Assembly: GCA_965223305.1 (NCBI GenBank)
Contig: CBDCWT010000066.1
Location: forward strand, 158,585-222,584
DNA: 64,000 nucleotides
DNA from: CBDCWT01 sp965223305
Lineage (GTDB): Bacteria; Planctomycetota; Planctomycetia; Pirellulales; Pirellulaceae
Direction of reading: 5' to 3'
Both the position numbers and the translations under genes were made by a program. Shown piece by piece: positions 1-8,096 of this stretch; position 1 is the first letter of the stretch; each line of letters starts with the position of its first letter. The notes beneath the pieces were generated by a model, which saw nothing but the letters and a program-made list of their open reading frames with translations, ran no database searches and was not told where the DNA came from.

Positions 1-15
1 GTCTACCGAACCAAA

Positions 16-55
16 CTCTGGCGAGTTCGGCTACGCTCTGGCGAGTTCGGCTACG
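16..55. repeat. Two tandem copies of a dispersed 20-mer
   Basis: The 20-mer CTCTGGCGAGTTCGGCTACG occurs twice head to tail. Its reverse complement recurs near 27402, 52620 and 57541, always between genes. No gene is visible in positions 1-243 apart from the leader of the first gene. Confidence 0.8.
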
Positions 56-243
56 ATCTGATAGCGGCGGAACGTCGAGGAAAAGTCCTTAGCGACGTTT
101 ACGGTCTGGCATCGCCTACGGGCGGAGACAGCGGGCCGGAACCCACGCGCCTGGCGATCCGCGCGGCGACCCACTATCATGCGCCCTTGGCTGCTTGCCA
201 GTGTAATCGTTGAACCTCACAAACCGTGCCCGCGACGCCTGCC

Positions 244-1566
244 ATGAAAAAAACTGTTCACCTTCTGCTGGCTGTAACGTCGATCGCTGTAGCGCTGTTC
301 GCCGCAAGGAACACCGGGCGTGCCGACGACTGGCCCCAATGGCGCGGCGCGGAACGCGACGGTGTTTGGCGCGAGACGGGTATCGTGGACCGGTTTCCGG
401 AGGAAGGCATCGACATTCGCTGGAGACAGCCGATCGCTTCCGGCTACAGTGGACCAACAGTGGCCAAAGGGCGGGTCTACGTGACCGACCGACTGCTCAA
501 GCCGCAGCAAACGGAGCGCGTTCTCTGTTTTGATTCTCAGACCGGCAAACCGTTGTGGGATTTTCCCTACGCTTGCCGGTACGTCGGCATCGGATATGTG
601 GCCGGTCCCCGCGCATCGGTCACGGTCGAGGACGGGCGCGTCTACGCGCTGGGTGCCATGGGCCATCTCCACTGCTTGGACGCCGAGACAGGCGAGTCGC
701 TCTGGGATAAAGACCTCGACACTCTGTATCGGATTTCAGCAGACAATCGGATGCCGATGTGGGGCATCGCCGCAGCCCCCATCATCTATGACGACCTGGT
801 TGTGGTGCATATTGGGGGCAAGGACGCTTCGCTCGTAGCCTTCGACAAGGGCACCGGCGAACAGCGTTGGCAGTCGCTCGACGACCGCGCTCAGTACTCC
901 GCACCCATCATCATTCAACAAGCCGGTAAAGACGTGCTTGTCTGTTGGACGGGGGACAGTATCGCCGGGCTCGACCCAGCTACTGGCGACGTCTATTGGC
1001 GGCATCCGTTTACACCTCGTGAGATGCCGATAGGAATTGCCACACCGGTTGTAAACGGGGACCGCCTGTTTGTCTCGTCGTTTTACGACGGGGCGTTGAT
1101 GTTGAAGCTGCGCTCGGACCGGCCGGCTGTCGAGCTGTTGTGGCGACGCAACGGGCGTAGCGAAAGAGACACCGACGCACTGCAGTCCATTATCAGCACA
1201 CCTCTTTTTATCGGCGACCATATCTACGGTGTCGACAGCTACGGCGAGTTGCGGTGTTTGAAAGCGGAAAACGGCGATCGGCTTTGGGAAGACCTGTCGG
1301 CAACTCCCAAAGCCCGGTGGAGCACGATCCACTTCGTCCCCCAAGAAGACCGCATCTGGATGTTCAACGAGAGGGGCGAGCTGATCATTTCCCGCCTGTC
1401 GCCACACGGATTCGAAGCGATCAGCCGCGCACAGTTGATCGCTCCCACGCTGAAGCAGCTGCGGCAACGAAACGGCGTTTGCTGGGCCCATCCAGCCTTC
1501 GCCAATCGACACGTCTTCGCGCGCAACGACAACGAATTAGTTTGCGCCAATCTGGCGGCCAAGTAG
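244..1566 (+). CDS. Secreted PQQ-like beta-propeller repeat protein
   Basis: A 440-residue protein with a Sec signal peptide (Lys-Lys, then a hydrophobic stretch to about residue 26) followed by DDWPQWRG, the usual opening of planctomycete PQQ-like (pyrrolo-quinoline quinone repeat) propeller proteins. Blade-like repeats such as GRVYVTDR, GRVYALGAMGHLHCLD and YGELRCLKAENGDRLWED run through the chain. Such proteins are extracytoplasmic; whether this one binds a cofactor or only serves as a scaffold cannot be read from the sequence. I chose ATG at 244, because it puts the Lys-Lys directly before the hydrophobic core; GTG at 226 in the same frame is the alternative. It is a single-gene unit followed by repeats. 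Confidence 0.85.
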   Translation: MKKTVHLLLAVTSIAVALFAARNTGRADDWPQWRGAERDGVWRETGIVDRFPEEGIDIRWRQPIASGYSGPTVAKGRVYVTDRLLKPQQTERVLCFDSQTGKPLWDFPYACRYVGIGYVAGPRASVTVEDGRVYALGAMGHLHCLDAETGESLWDKDLDTLYRISADNRMPMWGIAAAPIIYDDLVVVHIGGKDASLVAFDKGTGEQRWQSLDDRAQYSAPIIIQQAGKDVLVCWTGDSIAGLDPATGDVYWRHPFTPREMPIGIATPVVNGDRLFVSSFYDGALMLKLRSDRPAVELLWRRNGRSERDTDALQSIISTPLFIGDHIYGVDSYGELRCLKAENGDRLWEDLSATPKARWSTIHFVPQEDRIWMFNERGELIISRLSPHGFEAISRAQLIAPTLKQLRQRNGVCWAHPAFANRHVFARNDNELVCANLAAK

Positions 1567-1640
1567 GGAGGGCGAGGCGGCGATTGGGAGGGCGAGGCTC
1601 CTGCCGAGCCGACGTGCATCGGAACACTGATTACGGTTAG

Positions 1641-2722
1641 AACCGTGGGCTAACGCCCAGCGGCTGATTTGTATCACAGGCCCGGGCCATCCTGTTGATC
1701 CTGTAGATCCTGTCAAGAAGGCAGAAGACAGGATGAACAAAATGAAACAGGATTGCTGGAACGGCTCCACCGCGGAGGGGTCGGACGGACCATTCTAGAG
1801 TTCACGCTACATGCGAGGCCTCATCACGCGGAGCGTGATGGCTACGTAGACGTCACGCTCCGCGTGACGTTGCCGACCGTGTAGGCGCCCTGTGCGATAG
1901 ACGTGATATCGAAGTCTAACCGCGTTCCACGGTCAAACAAATCAGCCGGAATGCGTTAGCGGCCGGTTTGGTGACAACCGTGGGCTAACGCCCAGCGGCT
2001 GATTTGTATCACAGGTCCCGGGCATCCTGTTGATCCTGTAAATCCTCTCAAGAAGGCAGAAGACAGGATGAACAAAATGAAACAGGATTGCTGGAACGGC
2101 TCCACCGCGGAGGGGTCGGACGGACCATCCTAGAGTTCACGCTACATGCGAGGCCTCATCACGCGGAGCGTGATGGCTACGTAGACGTCACGCTCCGCGT
2201 GACGTTGCCGACCGTGTAGGCGCCCTGTGCGATAGACGTGATATCGAAGTCTAACCGCGTTCCACGGTCAAACAAATCAGCCGGAATGCGTTAGCAGCCG
2301 GTTTGGTGAGAACCGTGGGCTAACGCCCAGCGGTTGATTTGTATCACGGGTCCCGGGCCGTCCTGTTGATCCTGTAAATCCTGTCAAGAAGGCGGAAGAC
2401 AGGATGAACAAAATGAAACAGGATTGCTGGAACGGCTCCACCGCGGAGGGGTCGGACGGACCATCCTAGAGTTCACGCTACATGCGAGGCCTCATCACGC
2501 GGAGCGTGATGGCTACGTAGACGTCACGCTCCGCGTGACGTTGCCGACTGTGCAGGCGCCCTGTGCGATAGACGTGATATCGAAGTCTAACCGCGTTCCA
2601 CGGTCAAACAAATCAGCCGCAATGTGTTAGCAGCCGGTTTGGTGGGAACCGTGGGCTCACGCCCAGCGGCTGATTTTGTATCACGGGTCCCGGGCCATCC
2701 TGTTGATCCTGTAGATCCTGTC
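1641..2722. repeat. Tandem array of 335-bp repeats (3.2 copies)
   Basis: Units begin at 1641, 1976, 2311 and 2647 (periods 335, 335 and 336). The last is partial and ends in the stop codon of the DUF368 gene. Each unit contains, in order, AACCGTGGGCTAACGCCCAG, a run of TCCTGT words with their complement later in the unit, two GC-rich palindromes (CATCACGC/GCGTGATG and GTCACGC/GCGTGAC), and AATCAGCCGGAATGCGTTAG. Units differ by only a few bases. I see no gene: short frames in the array have no start signal and are made of repeated words. Confidence 0.9.
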
Positions 2723-3677
2723 AGCCGCGCCGCCGCGCGAACCAATCGACCAAGAACACGCCGATCATCGCGGCGACTAGGAACGCCAGAGTCGTGACCG
2801 TATGTGCCTGCAAATCCGGCCACAGGAGCTCGAATTCTTTGTGCTTGAACTTCTCAACTTCGGGAGTGAGATCGCGTTGAAACGGCCAGAGGTTTCTCAA
2901 GGCACCGAACATGAAGCCGCACAGGGCGGCCATTGTCAGACTGTGAAACCGCGTCAACAGCCAGCGGAGTATCTTGCTGAACGCCAGCAACCCAAGCGCA
3001 CAGCCGCTGGCGAACACCGCCAGGGTCAGCAAACTAGACTGGACTAGAGTTCCGGCGAGCAGATTCTTGGGGATCTCGGTGAGATGCACATAGACGCCGA
3101 GCACCAGCAGTATCATTGCGCCGCTGATCCCGGGCAAGATCATCGCACAAATGCCAACCGCGCCGCATAAGAAGATCCACGGCAGTGCAGGATCGCTCTC
3201 ACCTGTGTGTCGCAATCCGGAAATCCAAAAAGCCAACAAGGCGGCGACGATGCCAACCAGGATCACCGTGCCGGCCTCGGCCGGAGAGTCGGTTTTGATT
3301 AACTTGCCGACGAGCACGGCAGAGGCGAGAATCATGCCGAAGAAGACAGCCAGCGTGTAGGACCGCGACGTAGCGCCGGTCAACAGTTGATTAATGATCA
3401 GCGACATACCGACGATGCCCGTGCCGATACCGGCGGCGAGGGTAACGAGAAATCGCAGGTCGAGATATTCAGCTGCGGCCAACCAGCGTCGTTGGCGGCA
3501 TAGTGACAGCAGCTGGCCATCCACTCGGCTAATCGCCGTCACCAATCGCACATAGATGCCCAGGATCAAGGCAACAGTGCCACCGGAAACACCCGGAACT
3601 ACGTCGGCGCAGCCCATGCACAAGCCGCGGAGCAGGTTCCAGCCATCCTCGGCTCGAATGCGTTTTTCCTTAGCCAT
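2721..3677 (-). CDS. DUF368 (PopT/UptA-type) undecaprenyl-phosphate transporter
   Basis: A polytopic membrane protein of 318 residues. Two related motifs, PGVSGGTVALILGIY near the N-terminus and PGISGAMILLVLGVY in the second half, are the duplicated signature of the DUF368 family. Members of this family (PopT), like the DedA-family UptA proteins, have been implicated in returning undecaprenyl phosphate across the cytoplasmic membrane. It lies divergent from purA, and uppS, which makes the carrier lipid, is 1.5 kb away, which fits the role loosely. Start: ATG 3677; GTG 3686 is in frame. Its TGA stop lies inside the last partial unit of the 335-bp repeat array. Confidence 0.85.
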   Translation of the reverse strand: MAKEKRIRAEDGWNLLRGLCMGCADVVPGVSGGTVALILGIYVRLVTAISRVDGQLLSLCRQRRWLAAAEYLDLRFLVTLAAGIGTGIVGMSLIINQLLTGATSRSYTLAVFFGMILASAVLVGKLIKTDSPAEAGTVILVGIVAALLAFWISGLRHTGESDPALPWIFLCGAVGICAMILPGISGAMILLVLGVYVHLTEIPKNLLAGTLVQSSLLTLAVFASGCALGLLAFSKILRWLLTRFHSLTMAALCGFMFGALRNLWPFQRDLTPEVEKFKHKEFELLWPDLQAHTVTTLAFLVAAMIGVFLVDWFARRRG

Positions 3678-3855
3678 TTGAGGCACTCAGCTTTGCGAAT
3701 CACATGAAGTCAGCGGGCACGACTGCCACCCAGGCCTTGCATCGGTTGTCGGCCTGCAACGTGTTCCCCGTTATTGACGGTTCCCCGGGCGTCGAAATAG
3801 ACTGGTGGGTTTGCAAGCCGAGGACGAGGTCGGCAACTCTCTGAAGGGACAAAGC

Positions 3856-5157
3856 GTGCCAGGAACGTGTGTGATCGGGCTGCAATGGGGTGACGAAGCC
3901 AAGGGCAAGGTCGTCGATCTCCTTACCTCGAAGTACCAGATTGTGGTCCGCTATTTGGGTGGCGCCAATGCGGGGCATACAGTCGTTGTCGGCGACCAGA
4001 CCTACAAACTTCACCACATCCCCAGCGGGATCCTGAATCCCAAGGCCATCAACGTCATCACGGCCGGGGTCGTCATCAACCCTGCGACGCTATTGGCCGA
4101 GGTCGACATGCTGACCGAGCGCGGCGTCACAGTCGGAGAAAACCTGCTGTTGAGCGACCGCGCGCACGTGGTTTGCCCGTGGCATATCGCCGAAGACCGC
4201 TTGATGGATAAGCGGGTGGTCGGTGGCGAGAACATCGGTACGACGCTGCGCGGTATCGGCCCCTGTTATCGCGACAAGGTGGGCCGGGCTCTTGCCGTCC
4301 GCTTAGGAGACCTTTACCGCGAGCGCTTTCGCGAGCGAATCGAAGAGATTGTCACCGCCAAGAAACAGTGGCTGTCGGGACTTAACGGTCAATCCGGCGA
4401 GGTCGAACGGGAGTTGGACCCTGCCCGAATCTACGATGAATTCATGGGCTATGCCAATCGTTTGCGGCAGCATCTAGCCGACACCACACGTTTCCTGCTC
4501 GACTCAGTCGATGCTGACAAGCGGTTGCTGTTCGAGGGTGCCCAGGGCACGCTGCTCGACGTCGACCATGGAACCTATCCTTTTGTCACCAGCAGCAACA
4601 GCTCGGGCGTCGGGGTTTCTTCGGGCGCCGGCGTCCCCCCCCAGGCAATCACCAAAGTGATCGGGGTGGCGAAGGGCTACACCACGCGCGTGGGCGGCGG
4701 ACCGTTTCCCACGGAACAAGATGACGAGGTAGGAGAGCGCATCCGCAAGTTAGGCAACGAATTCGGCACGACTACCGGGCGGCCGCGACGCTGCGGTTGG
4801 TTTGATGCCGTGGCCGTCCGCTACGCGGCAAGATTGAGTGGCGTCGACGCCGTGGCATTGATGATGATGGATGTGATCAGTCAACTACCAGAGATTAAGA
4901 TCTGCACCGCCTACGATTTAGACGGCGAACGCATCGACTACTTTCCGGGACACGCCTCAGATCTCCGCCGGGTGAAGCCCGTCTACGAGACCTTGCCGGG
5001 TTGGGAGACTGACGTCACGGGTATCCGCAAACTGGCGGACCTGCCGACCGGAGCGCGGCGTTACCTGGAGAGAATCAGCGAGCTGGTGGGCCGCCCCATT
5101 GATGCGATCTCGGTCGGTCCAGCACGTGACCAGATGATCTTTGCCGCTGAGCTGTGA
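3856..5157 (+). CDS. purA: Adenylosuccinate synthetase
   Basis: Converts IMP and aspartate to adenylosuccinate with GTP, the first step from IMP to AMP; cytoplasmic. The full set of family motifs is visible: GLQWGDEAKGK, GGANAGHT, HHIPSG, GTTLRGIGPCYRDK, EGAQGTLLDVDHGTYPF, TRVGGGPFPTE and TTGRPRRCGWFD. The product is 433 residues, normal length. I start at GTG 3856, because GAAGGGAC sits about 8 nt upstream and the protein then opens PGTCVIGLQWGDE as usual; a longer frame from GTG 3805 adds 17 unconserved residues. Its TGA overlaps the GTG of uppS, suggesting translational coupling. Confidence 0.97.
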   Translation: MPGTCVIGLQWGDEAKGKVVDLLTSKYQIVVRYLGGANAGHTVVVGDQTYKLHHIPSGILNPKAINVITAGVVINPATLLAEVDMLTERGVTVGENLLLSDRAHVVCPWHIAEDRLMDKRVVGGENIGTTLRGIGPCYRDKVGRALAVRLGDLYRERFRERIEEIVTAKKQWLSGLNGQSGEVERELDPARIYDEFMGYANRLRQHLADTTRFLLDSVDADKRLLFEGAQGTLLDVDHGTYPFVTSSNSSGVGVSSGAGVPPQAITKVIGVAKGYTTRVGGGPFPTEQDDEVGERIRKLGNEFGTTTGRPRRCGWFDAVAVRYAARLSGVDAVALMMMDVISQLPEIKICTAYDLDGERIDYFPGHASDLRRVKPVYETLPGWETDVTGIRKLADLPTGARRYLERISELVGRPIDAISVGPARDQMIFAAEL

Positions 5158-5936
5158 GTGGTACATCAACCATGTCCGAACGAACGGCGGCTATCGCGGT
5201 CAGCGAGTTGCGGGTGGCAGCGGAGCGCCGTCCGCGCCACATCGCGATCATCATGGACGGCAACGGGCGCTGGGCCGAGCGGCAGCATCTTCCTCGCATC
5301 GAGGGCCATCGCCAAGGGGTTGCCAGCACGCGGCGTACCGTCGAGGAGTGCGCACGATTGGACATCGAGCAGTTGACACTGTACTGCCTATCCAGCGAGA
5401 ACTGGAAACGGCCACAAAATGAACTCGATTTCCTCATGCACCTGTTGGAACAGTACATGGTCGAAGAGCGGACGACGATCATGGAACAGAATATTGCCGT
5501 GAGTATGATCGGACGGCGCGAGGGCATTCCTCCGCAGGCCCTGCGAGAGATCGACAAGACGATTGAGATGAGTGCCGGTAATCATGGAACGCGGCTCTGC
5601 CTGGCCATCAACTACGGTGGTCGCGTCGAGATCGTCGATGCCGTACGCCAGATTGCCGGCGAGGTCAGCCGCGGATCGATGCGCGTGGACGAGATCAGCG
5701 ACGAGACTCTCTCGGAGCGGCTCTATACAACCGGTATGCCGGATCCCGATCTGCTGATTCGGACCGCCGGCGAGATGCGAGTCAGCAACTTCCTGCTCTG
5801 GCAGATCAGCTACGCGGAACTCTGGATTACCCCTCTCTGCTGGCCGGAATTTCAAATCACTACGCTGCACGAAGCGATTCGTGACTACGCGGACCGGGAT
5901 CGCCGCTTCGGCGGACTCAGCATGAGTGACGGCTAA
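5154..5936 (+). CDS. uppS: Isoprenyl transferase (undecaprenyl diphosphate synthase)
   Basis: A cis-prenyltransferase that elongates farnesyl diphosphate with isopentenyl diphosphate to the C55 carrier lipid for envelope polymers. Motifs: IIMDGNGRW with the catalytic Asp, LTLYCLSSENW, and the C-terminal RTAGEMRVSNFLLWQ plus YAELWITPLCWPEF. GTG 5154 overlaps the purA stop in a GTGA arrangement; ATG 5172 (MSERTAAI) is an equally possible start. It is followed after 6 bp by cdsA, a common pairing of lipid-carrier and phospholipid synthesis. Confidence 0.96.
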   Translation: MSGTSTMSERTAAIAVSELRVAAERRPRHIAIIMDGNGRWAERQHLPRIEGHRQGVASTRRTVEECARLDIEQLTLYCLSSENWKRPQNELDFLMHLLEQYMVEERTTIMEQNIAVSMIGRREGIPPQALREIDKTIEMSAGNHGTRLCLAINYGGRVEIVDAVRQIAGEVSRGSMRVDEISDETLSERLYTTGMPDPDLLIRTAGEMRVSNFLLWQISYAELWITPLCWPEFQITTLHEAIRDYADRDRRFGGLSMSDG

Positions 5937-5942
5937 AGTTTA

Positions 5943-6914
5943 TTGACGCGGCAGCTTGCATGGTTACCTCCGCTTGATACTCCGCACGAGGAACACGAGT
6001 TGTTAGTTTGGCGGCTCATTTGTGCGTCGGGGATCTTGATACCGCTGGCCAGCCTGTTCGTTGTCGACGCCTACTACAGCGGTGATGCGCCGGGAATCTG
6101 GCTGTTACCGATCGCGCTGCTGGCCGCGGCCGCGGCCGCTGGCGAGTTAGTAGGATTGATTTCTCCTCAGCAGCAGCGGCCACCCCGCTGGCTCGTACCC
6201 CTTGGCGCTGTCTTGATCGTACTCTCCAGTGCCGCGCCTCTCGCCTGGAGTCTGCTCGGGCAAACCTATCCTGCGGACTGCCCACTAGGAAAACTGGGTT
6301 GGCCGCTGACTGCCACAGCTTTGGTGGTGACGGTCGCCTTCATCGTCGAGATGGTACGGTTTCAAGAACCTGGTGACCACTTAGCCCGAGTTGCATTTGC
6401 CTCGTTTGGCTTCGTCTATGTGGGGCTGTTTATGAGCTTCCTTTTCCCCCTTCGCTCGTTTGGTAGCAATGAGTGGGGGATGGCGGCGGTCGTTTCGATG
6501 CTGCTGGTAGTCAAGATGTCAGACATCGGGGCGTACGTTTTCGGCAAGCTGTTTGGCCGAACCAAGCTGGTCCCGCGTCTGAGCCCCGGCAAGACTGTCG
6601 AGGGAGCCGTGGGCGGTTTGATAACGGCGGCGGTTGTCGCCGCTGCTTACTTTGTTTGGGCGGTGCCGTCGATCGTCGGCGAACAGGTTGCAGTACCGCT
6701 GTGGCGCACGGCGCTCTACGGGATCATCCTGGGGGCTGCAGCGATCGTAGGTGACTTGGCGGAGTCCCTGATCAAACGCGACATGGAACGGAAGGACTCG
6801 AGCCGCTGGTTGCCTGGTTTGGGCGGGATCCTGGATTTGCTTGATTCAGTGCTTATCGCCGCACCGACCGCCTATCTTTGTTGGGCGGCGGGACTGCTGG
6901 AATCTGCCAAGTGA
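5943..6914 (+). CDS. cdsA: Phosphatidate cytidylyltransferase
   Basis: Makes CDP-diacylglycerol from phosphatidate and CTP in the inner membrane. It is a 323-residue multi-helix protein ending in the CdsA signature region: SDIGAYVFGKLFGRTKLVPR, SPGKTVEGAVGG, then ESLIKRDMERKDSSRWLPGL. The usual PGHGG of the signature reads PGLGG here, a His-to-Leu change at a generally conserved place. The frame opens with TTG at 5943, directly after the uppS stop, and no convincing ribosome site separates them, so the start is the least certain part. Confidence 0.92.
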   Translation: MTRQLAWLPPLDTPHEEHELLVWRLICASGILIPLASLFVVDAYYSGDAPGIWLLPIALLAAAAAAGELVGLISPQQQRPPRWLVPLGAVLIVLSSAAPLAWSLLGQTYPADCPLGKLGWPLTATALVVTVAFIVEMVRFQEPGDHLARVAFASFGFVYVGLFMSFLFPLRSFGSNEWGMAAVVSMLLVVKMSDIGAYVFGKLFGRTKLVPRLSPGKTVEGAVGGLITAAVVAAAYFVWAVPSIVGEQVAVPLWRTALYGIILGAAAIVGDLAESLIKRDMERKDSSRWLPGLGGILDLLDSVLIAAPTAYLCWAAGLLESAK

Positions 6915-7045
6915 ACGGCGGAACGCCGGATACCCGGCATCCACCTGACGGTCCCCCCGACCAAGTTTCAGCACACTCCGATCGAATGCCGAAAACGCAA
7001 GCCTTTGTAAATAAACAAGTTAAGTGGCTTACCGCGTCTTCCGTC

Positions 7046-7064
7046 TGTTCCGCTGCGCGGAACA
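7046..7064. other. Perfect 8-bp hairpin upstream of phoH
   Basis: TGTTCCGC TGC GCGGAACA forms an 8-bp stem with a 3-nt loop, about 70 bp before the PhoH start. It has no following T-run, so it could be an operator or part of the leader as easily as a terminator. The rest of 6915-7133 shows no gene. Confidence 0.4.
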
Positions 7065-7133
7065 TTGGCTATAGTTGATAAACAGAGAAACATGGCCATG
7101 TGCGGCGATTTTAACAGTTGGCCGCGTTATTGA

Positions 7134-8093
7134 ATGTACGAAGCGACTCTACCGTTAGTTGAACCCGATCTGGTGCTGTCGCTGCTGGGCACGTGCGATC
7201 AGCATTTGCGGACAGTCCGGGACGCCTTGGGCGTATCAATCACTCACCGGGATGGACAACTCCGTGTGGCGGGAGAGGAGCGTGCGGTTACGTTAGCGAC
7301 GGAAGTGCTCGAGCGGCTGAAGGATATGGCGGAGCGGAGCGGCCCGCTCAACGGAGATGACGTTACCCAGATCCTCTCGACGGTCACCAGCTCTGATCGA
7401 CAACCGCCCGCTGCGGCGATCGACGTGGTCAACGGAGGTCGCTCGATCCGTCCGCGGACAGCGGGTCAATCGGCCTACGTCGAGGCGATTCGCAAGAACG
7501 AGGTTGTGTTTGCCGTCGGACCTGCGGGCACGGGAAAGACCTATCTGGCGGTGGCGCTTGCCGTCGAGGCCCTCAAGCAGCAGGCGATTCGCAAGATTGT
7601 CTTGGTCCGACCTGCCGTCGAGGCGGGAGAAAGCCTGGGCTATCTGCCGGGCGATCTGCAGGCCAAGATCAACCCTTATTTGCGACCGTTGCTTGATGCG
7701 CTCCACGAGATGATCGACTACGATCAAATCAAGCACCACATGGAGCAGGACGTGATCGAGGTGATCCCGCTCGCTTATATGCGGGGCCGGACGCTGAACG
7801 AAGCCTTCATCATTCTCGACGAAGCGCAGAACACGACGGTCGCCCAGATGAAGATGTTTCTGACTCGCATGGGCGAGGGCTCCAGGATTGTGATCGCAGG
7901 GGACACAACACAGGTCGACTTGCCACCCCACACACGGAGTGGAATGGTGGACGCGGTTGCACGGCTCAAGAAGGTCCGCGGCATCAAGATGATCCACCTG
8001 ACGAAATCGGACATCGTGCGACACCGGTTGGTCCAACAGATCGTCAACGCGTATGATGAAATGCCGCGCGGCGGCAAGAAGGGTCGGCGTTAG
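7134..8093 (+). CDS. PhoH family ATPase (YbeZ/PhoH type)
   Basis: A 319-residue P-loop ATPase related to superfamily I helicases. Walker A is GPAGTGKTYLAVALA, Walker B is FIILDEAQNTT, and the GDTTQVDLPPHTRSGM region is typical of the family. The first ~110 residues form the RNA-binding-like N-terminal part found in YbeZ-type PhoH proteins. In many bacteria this gene sits next to ybeY and acts with it in rRNA/ribosome quality control; here the order phoH, 7TM-HD, ybeY, CorC-like is the widely conserved one. ATG 7134 follows a ~220-bp non-coding stretch, so it probably starts a transcription unit. Confidence 0.93.
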   Translation: MYEATLPLVEPDLVLSLLGTCDQHLRTVRDALGVSITHRDGQLRVAGEERAVTLATEVLERLKDMAERSGPLNGDDVTQILSTVTSSDRQPPAAAIDVVNGGRSIRPRTAGQSAYVEAIRKNEVVFAVGPAGTGKTYLAVALAVEALKQQAIRKIVLVRPAVEAGESLGYLPGDLQAKINPYLRPLLDALHEMIDYDQIKHHMEQDVIEVIPLAYMRGRTLNEAFIILDEAQNTTVAQMKMFLTRMGEGSRIVIAGDTTQVDLPPHTRSGMVDAVARLKKVRGIKMIHLTKSDIVRHRLVQQIVNAYDEMPRGGKKGRR

Positions 8094-8096
8094 TCG

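Noticed and set aside
736..1512. Long minus-strand frame inside the first propeller gene
   Set aside because: Shadow of a GC-rich gene on the other strand; no family motif and no start signal.
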